Translations under genes and position numbers: made by a program
Notes under the pieces: model-generated
Seen by the model: only the letters and a program-made list of their open reading frames with translations
Database searches by the model: none
Told to the model about the DNA's origin: nothing
Part shown: positions 19,058-28,692 of the stretch, piece by piece
Position numbering within the stretch: the first letter of the stretch is position 1
Layout of the letters: every line of letters begins with the position of its first letter
Assembly: GCA_903921205.1 (NCBI GenBank)
Contig: CAIXPF010000085.1
Coordinates: 1 to 36,912, forward strand
From: an uncultured Acidimicrobiia bacterium
GTDB taxonomy: Bacteria > Actinomycetota > Acidimicrobiia > Acidimicrobiales > CAIXPF01
DNA: 36,912 nt
Direction: 5' to 3'

Positions 19058-20169
19058 AGTTGGCCCTGCGGGAACTGCGGCGGCAACCCGGGCGCTTCGC
19101 TGCGGCGGGGATGATCCTCACCCTGATCGCCCTGCTGCTGATGTTTCTCGGTGGCCTGCTCGACGGCCTGATCCGTTCGTCCACCGGTGCGGTGCGGGCG
19201 CTGGATGCCGATGTGCTGGTGTTCTCCTCGAGCGCCGAGAACGCCTTCCTGCGCAGCCGCGTCGAGCCTGCGTTGCGGGCCACGGTCGACGCCGTCGACG
19301 GGGTCGAGCAGACCGCAGGCATCGGCGTGCTGCAACTGGGCGCCCGGATGCCCGACAGCGGCCCCCGCGAGCTGCTCGACATCGCCCTGTTCGGTACCGA
19401 GCTCCCGCCGCGGTCGGACGGGGCACTCCCGGCCGAGGGTGAGGTCCTCGCCGACGAGTCGCTCCGCCAGCGGGGGGTGACCGAAGGCATGGTGCTCGAG
19501 CTGGGGCCGGGGCGCAGCCCGGTGACGGTGGTCGGCTTCACCACCGACACCAGCTACCTCGGCCAGGCCGCACTGTGGACCGGCCCGCAGACCTGGCGCG
19601 AGGTCCTCGGCGAGAACCGGCCCGACCAACTCCTCGGCCCCGACGTCTTCCAGGCCCTGCTCGTCCGTCTGACGCCCGGCAGCGACGCCGCCGCCGTGGC
19701 CGAACGGATCGATGAGGCCACCGGCGCCGCCACGGCATCGCTGACCGTGGTCGCCGCAGCGGACACCCTGCCCGGCGTGCAGGAACAACAGGCCACGTTC
19801 AACCAGATCATCGGGGTCACCGTGACCATCGCCATCGTCGTGGTGGCGTTGTTCTTCGCCCTGCTCACCATCGAACGAGCGGGTCTCTACGGGGTGCTCA
19901 AGGCCATCGGCGCCGAGTCGCGCAGCCTCTTCGGTGGGCTGGTACTGCAGGCCGTGGTCCTCACCACGCTGTCCTGCAGCATCGCCGCCGTGGCGGCGGT
20001 CGGACTCGATCTGGCCATTCCCCCGGGTTCCGTACCGCTGCGTATCTCCGCGCTCCGCCTCATCACCAGCCTCGTCTACCTGCTCGTGGCGGCGGTGGTC
20101 GGGTGCGCCTTCTCACTCCGTCGGGTCCTGCGTGTCGACCCGGCTTCGGCCATCGGGAGCAGTTCATGA
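19054..20169 (+). CDS. ABC transporter permease, FtsX/MacB-DevC type (second)
   Basis: This 371-residue permease has the same 1+3 helix layout as the upstream gene: a helix at ~19-40, a periplasmic-type domain, and helices near 255-280, 295-325 and 335-360. The coupling segment YGVLKAIGAESRSL parallels TLLRAIGAPASRL in the first permease, and SLRRVLRVDPASAI closes the protein. The two permeases probably form a heterodimer. The start overlaps the previous stop (ATGA), and its stop overlaps the ATPase start (ATGA), so all three proteins should be made by coupled translation. Confidence 0.88.
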   Translation: MKLALRELRRQPGRFAAAGMILTLIALLLMFLGGLLDGLIRSSTGAVRALDADVLVFSSSAENAFLRSRVEPALRATVDAVDGVEQTAGIGVLQLGARMPDSGPRELLDIALFGTELPPRSDGALPAEGEVLADESLRQRGVTEGMVLELGPGRSPVTVVGFTTDTSYLGQAALWTGPQTWREVLGENRPDQLLGPDVFQALLVRLTPGSDAAAVAERIDEATGAATASLTVVAAADTLPGVQEQQATFNQIIGVTVTIAIVVVALFFALLTIERAGLYGVLKAIGAESRSLFGGLVLQAVVLTTLSCSIAAVAAVGLDLAIPPGSVPLRISALRLITSLVYLLVAAVVGCAFSLRRVLRVDPASAIGSSS

Positions 20170-20912
20170 ACGAACAGGACGAGTTCGACGGAGACCGGTT
20201 CGACGGAGACGAGTCCGTCGACCACGCTCCCGCCCCCGATCAGGCTCCGGCATTGATCATGGAGAAGGCCCGCAAGGTCTACCCCATGGCCGACAGCGAG
20301 GTCGTCGCCCTCGACGACGCCGACATCGTCGTGGAAGCCGACGAGATGGTGGCGCTGGTCGGGCCGTCCGGTTCGGGCAAGACGACGTTGTGCTCCATCG
20401 CCGGCGGGATCCTGTCGCCGACCTCTGGCCGGGTGGTGGTCGGCGGGGTCGACATCTCGACGTTCGGCCCGAAGCAGCTGACGCGAGTCCGCCGGGAGCT
20501 CGTCGGCTTCGTGTTCCAGTCGGTGAACCTGGTCCCGTTCCTCACCGCCCGGGAGAACCTGCTGGTGGTCGACGAGCTGGGCCGTCGCACCGGTGCGCCG
20601 GCACGACGCCGGGCCGACCAACTGCTCGAGGAACTCGGCCTGGCCGACCGGGCGAAGAACCTGCCGGGCCAGCTCTCGGGCGGGCAGCGCCAGCGGGTGG
20701 CCATCGGCCGCGCGCTGATGAACGACCCGAAGCTGGTGCTGTTCGACGAGCCGACCTCGGCACTGGACACCAAGCTCGGTATGGCGGTGATGGAGCTGAT
20801 CCGCGACGAGATGAAATCCCGGGGCATCGCCGCCATCGTCGTCACCCACGACGAGCGGATCACACAGTTCTGCGACCGCAGCGTCCACATGGAGGACGGC
20901 AAGGTCCTGTGA
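20166..20912 (+). CDS. ABC transporter ATP-binding protein (MacB/LolD/DevA-like)
   Basis: This 248-residue ATPase drives the two upstream permeases. Walker A is GPSGSGKTT (66-74), the Q-loop is VFQS (~116-119), the signature is LSGGQ (170-174), Walker B is LVLFDEP (190-196), the D-loop is SALD, and the switch His is in VVTHDE (~228). The first ~30 residues are an acidic extension with a repeated FDGD pair, beyond the usual start of the domain, and could be disordered. The start overlaps the upstream stop (ATGA). The stop codon lies inside a 14-bp direct repeat (20904-20933). Confidence 0.92.
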   Translation: MNEQDEFDGDRFDGDESVDHAPAPDQAPALIMEKARKVYPMADSEVVALDDADIVVEADEMVALVGPSGSGKTTLCSIAGGILSPTSGRVVVGGVDISTFGPKQLTRVRRELVGFVFQSVNLVPFLTARENLLVVDELGRRTGAPARRRADQLLEELGLADRAKNLPGQLSGGQRQRVAIGRALMNDPKLVLFDEPTSALDTKLGMAVMELIRDEMKSRGIAAIVVTHDERITQFCDRSVHMEDGKVL

Positions 20913-20933
20913 CGGTGTCGTCCTGTGACGGTG
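20904..20933 (+). repeat. Two 14-bp direct repeats across the ATPase stop codon
   Basis: GTCCTGTGACGGTG occurs at 20904-20917 and again at 20920-20933, a 16-bp period. The first copy includes the last codons and the TGA of the ABC ATPase gene. Confidence 0.8.
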
Positions 20934-20934
20934 C

Positions 20935-20961
20935 GGTCCGGCCGGTCCACCCGGCCGAACC
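20935..20961. terminator. Bidirectional terminator hairpin
   Basis: An 11-bp stem with one C-A mismatch (20935-20945 with 20951-20961) and a 5-nt loop lie between the convergent ABC operon and the luciferase-like gene. Confidence 0.5.
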
Positions 20962-20996
20962 ACACCCAACCCGACCCCCCGGCGGGGCAGCAACCG

Positions 20997-22046
20997 TCAG
21001 CTGTCGAGCAACTCGCGGAACTGCTCGATGGTGCGCACCGGATCGGGCCCGACCGGGTTCACGTTGAGCACGGTGACGCCTGCTTCCTTGAAGGCACCGA
21101 TGCGTTCCTTGAGGAAGCTCTTCGGCCCGACCAGGTGCGACTTCTGCAGGAACTCGAGAGGCACCTTCGCCGCCGCCTCGTCCTTGTGGCCGTCGAGGTA
21201 CAGGTCCTGGATCTCGATGGCCTCCGCCTCGTAGCCGTAGCGCCGGGCGAGATCGTTGTAGAAGTTCTTGTCGCGGGCCCCCATGCCGCCCCAGTAGAGG
21301 GCGGTCTGCGGGCGGGCCGCGCCGAGCACCTGGGCCTGCTTCTCGCCCACCAGGTCGTCGCCGATGGCCAGCAGGCCCCCGGCCGAGATCTGCAGCTGGT
21401 CCAGGCCGGCGTCGCGCTTGGCCAGGCCGGCCTTCAGCTCGTTGCCCCACACCTTGGTGAAGCTCTCCGGCTCGAAGAACACCGGCAGCCAACCATCGGC
21501 GTGCGCAGCGGTCTCGCGCACCGACAGACCCTGCAGCGACGCCCACCAGATCGGCACGTTCGCACGGACAGGGTGATTGATGAGCTTGAGCGGCTTGCCC
21601 AGCCCGGTTCCCTGACCGGCGGGCAACGGCAGCTGCACCACCTTGCCGTCGTAGACCAGCGGCTCGCGGCGCAGCGTCATGCGGACGACGTCGATGTACT
21701 CCTTGATCCGTTGCATCGGCTTCTCGTACGCGATGCCGTGGAATCCCTCGATCACCTGCGGACCGGATGCACCGAGGCCGAGGATGAACCGCCCGTCGGA
21801 GACCATGTCGCAACCGGCCGCGGTCTGACCCATCAAGGCCGCCGAACGCGAGTACACGTTGACGATGCCGGTGCCGATCTGGACCCGCTCGGTCATCGCC
21901 GCGAGGTAGCCGACCTGGCTGATGGCGTCGTAGCTGTAGGCCTCGGCCAGCCACACGATGTCGAGACCGGCCTTCTCCAACTCCTGAACCCGGGCCACGC
22001 TGTCCTTGAAACTGCCGGCATAGCCCATCGACATGGCCAACTGCAT
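20997..22046 (-). CDS. Luciferase-like (LLM class) F420-type oxidoreductase
   Basis: This 349-residue TIM-barrel oxidoreductase of the bacterial-luciferase superfamily is of the group that usually binds F420 in actinobacteria. Motifs include AGLDIVWLAEAYSYDA, RVQIGTGIVNVYSRSA, SDGRFILGLGASGPQVIEG and PIWWASLQGLSVRETA. The C-terminal half carries an insertion typical of the family. The cofactor could also be FMN. The ATG at 22046 has GGAGGT 6 nt upstream, which fixes the start even though the frame stays open far upstream. The substrate is unknown. Confidence 0.88.
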   Translation of the reverse strand: MQLAMSMGYAGSFKDSVARVQELEKAGLDIVWLAEAYSYDAISQVGYLAAMTERVQIGTGIVNVYSRSAALMGQTAAGCDMVSDGRFILGLGASGPQVIEGFHGIAYEKPMQRIKEYIDVVRMTLRREPLVYDGKVVQLPLPAGQGTGLGKPLKLINHPVRANVPIWWASLQGLSVRETAAHADGWLPVFFEPESFTKVWGNELKAGLAKRDAGLDQLQISAGGLLAIGDDLVGEKQAQVLGAARPQTALYWGGMGARDKNFYNDLARRYGYEAEAIEIQDLYLDGHKDEAAAKVPLEFLQKSHLVGPKSFLKERIGAFKEAGVTVLNVNPVGPDPVRTIEQFRELLDS

Positions 22047-22052
22047 TGGCCC

Positions 22053-22058
22053 ACCTCC
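22053..22058 (-). promoter_or_regulatory. Shine-Dalgarno site of luciferase-like gene
   Basis: GGAGGT on the minus strand, with a 6-nt spacer to the ATG at 22046. Confidence 0.75.
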
Positions 22059-22078
22059 CGATCCTGTGTGTGCCCGGC

Positions 22079-22084
22079 ATGCTA
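22079..22084 (-). promoter_or_regulatory. Probable -10 box of luciferase-like gene
   Basis: TAGCAT on the minus strand would give a leader of about 25-30 nt carrying the GGAGGT site. Confidence 0.4.
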
Positions 22085-22147
22085 AACGAGCCCTCCGTGC
22101 GGCGCGGCGCCTCGTCACCCCCGCCCGATCGGGTCCGGAGGCTCCGC

Positions 22148-22153
22148 TAACCT
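22148..22153 (+). promoter_or_regulatory. -10 box of glutamate-synthase-like gene (leaderless)
   Basis: TAACCT ends 7 nt before the ATG at 22161. Confidence 0.55.
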
Positions 22154-22160
22154 CCGCCAC

Positions 22161-23687
22161 ATGTGGCCCTGGCTCATCGTCGGAATCGTCGTCGTGCTGC
22201 TGGCCGTGGTGGCTGCCTATGACCTGCTGCAGCACAAGCACGCCATCCTGCGCAACTTTCCCGTCGTCGGACACCTCCGCTACATCCTGGAGAAGATCGG
22301 TCCGGAACTGCGCCAGTACATCGTCACCGACAACGACGAGGAACGGCCGTTCTCCCGTGACCGCCGACGCTGGGTCTACGCCAGCTCGAAGAAGGAGAAC
22401 GACTACTTCGGGTTCGGCACTGACAACGACCTCGACCGACCTTCTGCGGGGTATGTCATCGTCAAGCACAGCGCCTTCCCGCACCGGCCGGTTGCCGCGG
22501 ACACCGACGCCTCCCACCCGATCCCTGCCGCCAAGGTGATCGGTGCGTGGCGCGGGCGCCGGCATGCCTTCCGACCGGCGTCGGTGGTCAACATCTCCGG
22601 CATGAGCTACGGCTCGCTGTCCGGTGCCGCTGTCGAGGCCCTCAACCGGGGCGCGCTGCTGGCGGGGTGCTGGCAGTCCACCGGCGAAGGCGGGCTGTCC
22701 CGGTTCCATCAGCACGGCGGTGACCTGGTGTTCCAGATCGGTACCGGCTATTTCGGTGTCCGTGATGCCGCCGGCAACTTCGAACTGAGCCGCCTGGTGG
22801 ACCTGTGCGCGGCCAACCCGGTCCGGGCCATCGAGCTGAAGCTGTCCCAAGGGGCCAAGCCGGGTTTGGGTGGGCTCCTGCCCGGCCCCAAGGTCACCAA
22901 GGTCATCGCCGAGGTGCGGGGGATCCCGGTCGGCAAGGACTGCATGTCGCCCGCCTATCACGGCACGTTCTCCGACATCGACGGCATGCTGGAGTTCATC
23001 GAACGCGCCGCAGACGCCACCGGCATACCGGTCGGCATCAAGTCTGCCGTAGGCGACAGCCGGTTCTGGACCGATCTCGCGACCCGCATGGCAGTCACCG
23101 GGACCGGCCCGGACTTCGTGGTCATAGACGGCGGTGAGGGCGGGACCGGAGCCGGCCCGCTGGCCTTCACCGACCACGTGGCGCTGCCCTTCCGGCAGGG
23201 CTTCCCCCGGGTGTACCGGGCCTTCGCCGAGGCCGACCTGCACCACAAGGTGGCCTTCGGCGGCTCGGCCAAGCTCGGTTTCCCCGAAATGGCGCTGCTG
23301 GCCCTCGGCATGGGCTGCGACTGGGTGAGCGTGGCACGCGAGGCGTTGCTGGCCATCGGCTGCGTGCAGGCCCAGCGCTGCCACACCGATCACTGCCCGA
23401 CCGGTATCGCCACCCAGCGGCCCTGGCTCGAGCGCGGCCTCGACCCGGACCTCAAGTCGGTGCGTTGCGCCAACTACCTCATCACCCTGCGCAAGGAACT
23501 GCTGCGCCTGGCCCATGCCTGCGGCGAGAGCCACCCGGCGCTGGTCGGGCCGGACCGCATCGAGCTGCTCGGCACCGACGGCGAGTCCCGCCCGGCGACC
23601 GAGGTCTTCGGCTACCGGCCCGGCTGGGGACTGCCGTCGAAGGCCGAGGCCCGACTGGTCGAGCAGCTCGTTGCCACGGCCCGCTGA
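22161..23687 (+). CDS. Membrane-anchored FMN-binding glutamate synthase family protein
   Basis: This 508-residue protein resembles the FMN domain of glutamate synthase (YerD-like). A single N-terminal helix at residues 3-20 probably anchors it in the membrane. The barrel carries VVNISGMSYGSLSGAAVEAL, STGEGGLSRFH, IELKLSQGAKPGLGG, VVIDGGEGGTGAGPL and a Cys cluster CVQAQRCHTDHCPTGIATQ that matches the 3Fe-4S site of glutamate synthase. The glutaminase domain and the C-terminal beta-helix are absent, so ammonia would have to come from elsewhere, or the enzyme does another redox reaction. The ATG follows TAACCT by 7 nt. Confidence 0.88.
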   Translation: MWPWLIVGIVVVLLAVVAAYDLLQHKHAILRNFPVVGHLRYILEKIGPELRQYIVTDNDEERPFSRDRRRWVYASSKKENDYFGFGTDNDLDRPSAGYVIVKHSAFPHRPVAADTDASHPIPAAKVIGAWRGRRHAFRPASVVNISGMSYGSLSGAAVEALNRGALLAGCWQSTGEGGLSRFHQHGGDLVFQIGTGYFGVRDAAGNFELSRLVDLCAANPVRAIELKLSQGAKPGLGGLLPGPKVTKVIAEVRGIPVGKDCMSPAYHGTFSDIDGMLEFIERAADATGIPVGIKSAVGDSRFWTDLATRMAVTGTGPDFVVIDGGEGGTGAGPLAFTDHVALPFRQGFPRVYRAFAEADLHHKVAFGGSAKLGFPEMALLALGMGCDWVSVAREALLAIGCVQAQRCHTDHCPTGIATQRPWLERGLDPDLKSVRCANYLITLRKELLRLAHACGESHPALVGPDRIELLGTDGESRPATEVFGYRPGWGLPSKAEARLVEQLVATAR

Positions 23688-23708
23688 ACCCCGGCGGGGC
23701 GTTCCCGC

Positions 23709-24155
23709 TCAGGCCGAGGGGGGCTGCTCGGTCGGGTGCACGATGCACACCGGCCGGGTGGTGCTGTGGGGCAGCTTCAGCGAGGTGGACCCGAGCACGA
23801 GCCCACGCAGCGTCGACTGACCCCGGGCCCCGACCACGACGAGGTCGGCATCGGCCGCCTCGGCGGCGTCGACGAGGGCCTCGACCGGTGTCCCCTCGAC
23901 CACCCTGGCCTCGAAGCGCACGCCGGCGGCGCGCAACGGTGCACACCACTGCTCGTCGAGGTCGCGCTCGCAGGCGACCCGCAGGGCGTGGAAGTCGATG
24001 GGCGGGTCGACCTTGCCGAGATAGGCCAGCGGCTCGAAGGCATGCACGGCAACGACCTTCGCCCGCAGTTGGCCCGCCAGCTCCGCCGCCCAACGCACGG
24101 CCTGGTCACTGCCGTCGGAGGGATCGACCCCGACCACGATCGTGTGGACGCTCAT
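23709..24155 (-). CDS. Universal stress protein (UspA family), ATP-binding type
   Basis: This 148-residue single-domain protein has the Usp fold. It starts with HTIVVGVDPSDGS and carries the complete nucleotide motif GARGQSTLRGLVLGST, which has the G-2x-G-9x-G-S/T spacing, so ATP binding is predicted. The family acts in stress survival, often as a dimer. The start overlaps the TerC stop as ATGA, so the two are translationally coupled; this suggests the protein senses nucleotide state next to the membrane transporter. It is convergent with the upstream-numbered glutamate-synthase-like gene. Confidence 0.92.
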   Translation of the reverse strand: MSVHTIVVGVDPSDGSDQAVRWAAELAGQLRAKVVAVHAFEPLAYLGKVDPPIDFHALRVACERDLDEQWCAPLRAAGVRFEARVVEGTPVEALVDAAEAADADLVVVGARGQSTLRGLVLGSTSLKLPHSTTRPVCIVHPTEQPPSA

Positions 24156-25129
24156 CGGGACTCGACCTCCTGCTTCTTCGCACTCTGCAACGACCAGATC
24201 ACCGTGACGGTCAGCACCACGGCGATGAACAACAGCGACCAGAGGGTCGGAAGGTGGTACCAGTGCGACGCCAGCATCTTGATGCCGACGAAGCCCAGGA
24301 TGAGCCCGAGGCCCTTGTTCAGGTGGACCAACTTGTCCTCGGCGCTGGCCAACAGGAAGTACAGCGAACGCAGGCCGAGGATGGCCAGGGCGTTCGAGCT
24401 GAACACGATGAACTGGTCGCGGCTGATGGCCAGGATCGCCGGAACCGAGTCGACCGCGAACACCACGTCGGTGGCCTCGATGAGGACCAGCACGATGAAC
24501 AACGGGGTGGCCAGGCGGCGGGCGCCCGAGCGGGTGAACAGCTTCTGGCCGTCGTAGTCCGCACTGACCGGGATGATGCGGCGGACCAGCTTGAGCAGCG
24601 GGTTGTTCTCGGGATGGATCTCGTGGTCGCCGCCCTTGGCCACCTTCAGCCCGGTGTACACCAGGAAGGCCCCGAAGACGAACATCAGCCACTCGAAGCG
24701 GCTGAGCAACGCCACCCCGGTGAACACGAAGATCGCCCGGAGAGCCAGTGCCCCGAAGATGCCCCAGAACAGCACTCGGTGCTGATACTGCTTCGGCACC
24801 GAGAAGTAGCCGAAGATCACCGCCCAGACGAAGACGTTGTCGACCGAGAGGCTCTTCTCGATGATGTAACCGGTGATGTACTGCGACGCCGCCGTGCCAC
24901 CCAACCAGAACCAGATGACGAAGGTGAAGCTGACGCCGAGCGCCACCCACATGGCGCTGGTGACGGCCGCCTCGCGCACCGAGATGACGTGGGCGTCCTT
25001 GTGCAATACGAACAGGTCGAGCAGCAGAAGCACACCCAGGCCGAGCACGAACAGCGCCCAGGCCCAGGGAGCAACGTGGAAGCTCTGGAGGTTGGCCGAA
25101 GCCGAGGTCTCAGCAGCGAGCAGGAGCAC
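24152..25129 (-). CDS. TerC family integral membrane protein
   Basis: This 325-residue polytopic protein of the TerC/Alx family has about nine transmembrane helices. Typical family segments are SLSVDNVFVWAVIFGYF, with its acidic residue in the membrane, VLFWGIFGALALRAIFVF, and the second-half repeat EATDVVFAVDSVPAILAIS. Family members are linked to tellurite resistance, Mn2+ export or metalation of exported proteins. The GTG at 25129 lies 6 nt after TAGACT, so it is likely leaderless. Its stop overlaps the USP gene start. Confidence 0.92.
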   Translation of the reverse strand: MLLLAAETSASANLQSFHVAPWAWALFVLGLGVLLLLDLFVLHKDAHVISVREAAVTSAMWVALGVSFTFVIWFWLGGTAASQYITGYIIEKSLSVDNVFVWAVIFGYFSVPKQYQHRVLFWGIFGALALRAIFVFTGVALLSRFEWLMFVFGAFLVYTGLKVAKGGDHEIHPENNPLLKLVRRIIPVSADYDGQKLFTRSGARRLATPLFIVLVLIEATDVVFAVDSVPAILAISRDQFIVFSSNALAILGLRSLYFLLASAEDKLVHLNKGLGLILGFVGIKMLASHWYHLPTLWSLLFIAVVLTVTVIWSLQSAKKQEVESR

Positions 25130-25135
25130 CCTGGC

Positions 25136-25141
25136 AGTCTA
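25136..25141 (-). promoter_or_regulatory. -10 box of terC-usp (leaderless)
   Basis: TAGACT on the minus strand ends 6 nt before the GTG at 25129. It sits just past the stop of the NudC gene (25159), so the pair can be expressed separately from it. Confidence 0.6.
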
Positions 25142-25158
25142 CGGGTGGACAGCGCTCT

Positions 25159-25980
25159 CTACTGACCCATCCGGCGCAGCCACGACTCGATCAGCGCCCC
25201 GGCGATGGACATCCCGCCGCGTGGGCAGGGCGGCAGCGCATCGGCCCGGAACCAGCCGGCCTCGACGATCTCCTCCTCCTGCAGAACCAGCTCACCACCG
25301 GCATAGCGGGCGGTGAAGCCCAACATGAGCGAGTTCGGGAACGGCCACGGCTGGGACCCGAAGTAGGTGATGTCGCTGACGCTGACCCCGACCTCCTCCA
25401 TGATCTCGCGGGCCACGCACTGCTCGAGGTTCTCGCCCGGCTCCACGAAACCCGCCAGTGTGGAGAAGAAGCGGCCGGGGAACTGCCGGCCCCAGGCCAG
25501 CAGTGCCTCTTCATCTGCGCCCTCGCCGCGGGTGACCAGGGTGATCACCGCCGGGGACAGGCGTGGGTAGGCCAGCAGCCCGCACGAGGTGCACTTGCGC
25601 GACCGCTCGCTGGTCTGGGACACGGTGGCCTCGCCACACCGGCCGCAGAACCGATGGGTACGGTCCCACGACACGATCTGCTCGGCCCGGCCGGCAACCA
25701 CCCACAGCGCCTCGTCGATCTTGCCGTAGAGCTGGCGCAGCGGCACCCAGAGATGGTCGTCGGGCTCGTCGGTGTGCTCGGCCACGTCCACGCCGTACAC
25801 CCACGTCCCGTCGGCCGTACTGCCCAGGATGTGATGGGTCCCGTGCGGGATGTCGACCATCGCCGACGGCACGGCGAATCCCTCCGGGCGGGCTTCGACG
25901 AGGATCTCCCCTCGCCGGACGATCATGAACAGCGCCGGGTGGTCGTCGGACTCGGCTGGACGCATATGGGGCTCGAACAC
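25159..25980 (-). CDS. nudC: NAD+ diphosphatase / RNA deNADding Nudix hydrolase (NudC)
   Basis: This 273-residue protein hydrolyses NAD(H) to NMN and AMP and may remove NAD caps from RNA. A four-Cys zinc ribbon (CGRCG, then CTSC) lies at ~112-136. The Nudix box is GFVEPGENLEQCVAREIMEEVGV at ~176-198, with the REIMEEVG core. The NudC-specific SQPWPFPNSLM follows and separates it from generic Nudix proteins. The GTG at 25980 lies 7 nt after TACGAT. The alternative start at the internal Met (MRPAESD) is less likely because it lacks that spacing. Confidence 0.9.
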   Translation of the reverse strand: MFEPHMRPAESDDHPALFMIVRRGEILVEARPEGFAVPSAMVDIPHGTHHILGSTADGTWVYGVDVAEHTDEPDDHLWVPLRQLYGKIDEALWVVAGRAEQIVSWDRTHRFCGRCGEATVSQTSERSRKCTSCGLLAYPRLSPAVITLVTRGEGADEEALLAWGRQFPGRFFSTLAGFVEPGENLEQCVAREIMEEVGVSVSDITYFGSQPWPFPNSLMLGFTARYAGGELVLQEEEIVEAGWFRADALPPCPRGGMSIAGALIESWLRRMGQ

Positions 25981-25987
25981 GACCGAG

Positions 25988-25993
25988 ATCGTA
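25988..25993 (-). promoter_or_regulatory. -10 box of nudC (leaderless)
   Basis: TACGAT on the minus strand ends 7 nt before the GTG at 25980. Confidence 0.55.
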
Positions 25994-26025
25994 GGCGGTG
26001 GGAGCCCACGGTGACCGAAAACGCC

Positions 26026-26055
26026 GCATGGGCGGCCCCGAAGGGCCGCCCATGC
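26026..26055 (-). terminator. Terminator of hppA
   Basis: A perfect 13-bp stem (26026-26038 with 26043-26055) and a 4-nt loop are followed on the minus strand by GGCGTTTTCGG. It lies between the hppA stop and the nudC promoter. Confidence 0.75.
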
Positions 26056-26088
26056 CGAACCGCGTCTGCGGAACGGGAAACCGGACGA

Positions 26089-28425
<2,337 letters not shown>

Positions 28426-28430
28426 ACGCG

Positions 28431-28436
28431 CTCCTC
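28431..28436 (-). promoter_or_regulatory. Shine-Dalgarno site of hppA
   Basis: GAGGAG on the minus strand, with a 5-nt spacer to the ATG at 28425. Confidence 0.75.
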
Positions 28437-28463
28437 GTAAGGGTTCCCCCGAATCGGGGCCAC

Positions 28464-28469
28464 AATCTA
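28464..28469 (-). promoter_or_regulatory. Probable -10 box of hppA
   Basis: TAGATT on the minus strand has TTGGCG about 19 nt upstream (28489-28494). A small GC hairpin (28447-28459) follows in the leader. The remainder of the 28470-28692 gap should hold the nhaA promoter, which I cannot place. Confidence 0.4.
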
Positions 28470-28692
28470 TGGTTTCGCGCACCCGCGACGCCAACATCCC
28501 CACGGGGAACAGCGGTGGCATCGCCCACCGGTGCCGCGAACGCCGAGGCCGAACACCGATTTGCTGTGTGAAACTTGAACGAAGTCCGCGAGACAGTTGT
28601 CGAAACGTGGCCTCGACGAGCGCGGACCGGCAGCGGTGATGCGCCATGCTCGTCCGTATCCACCGACCACACTCCGACCGGGACCGAACGAG

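Noticed and set aside
17932-20169. A 745-codon fusion-like open frame covering both ABC permeases
   Set aside because: Its first half is an out-of-frame Arg/Pro-rich shadow of the first permease. The second permease begins at 19054 in this frame.
22047-23534. An upstream extension of the luciferase-like gene
   Set aside because: It is antisense to the glutamate-synthase-like gene, and GGAGGT fixes the start at 22046.
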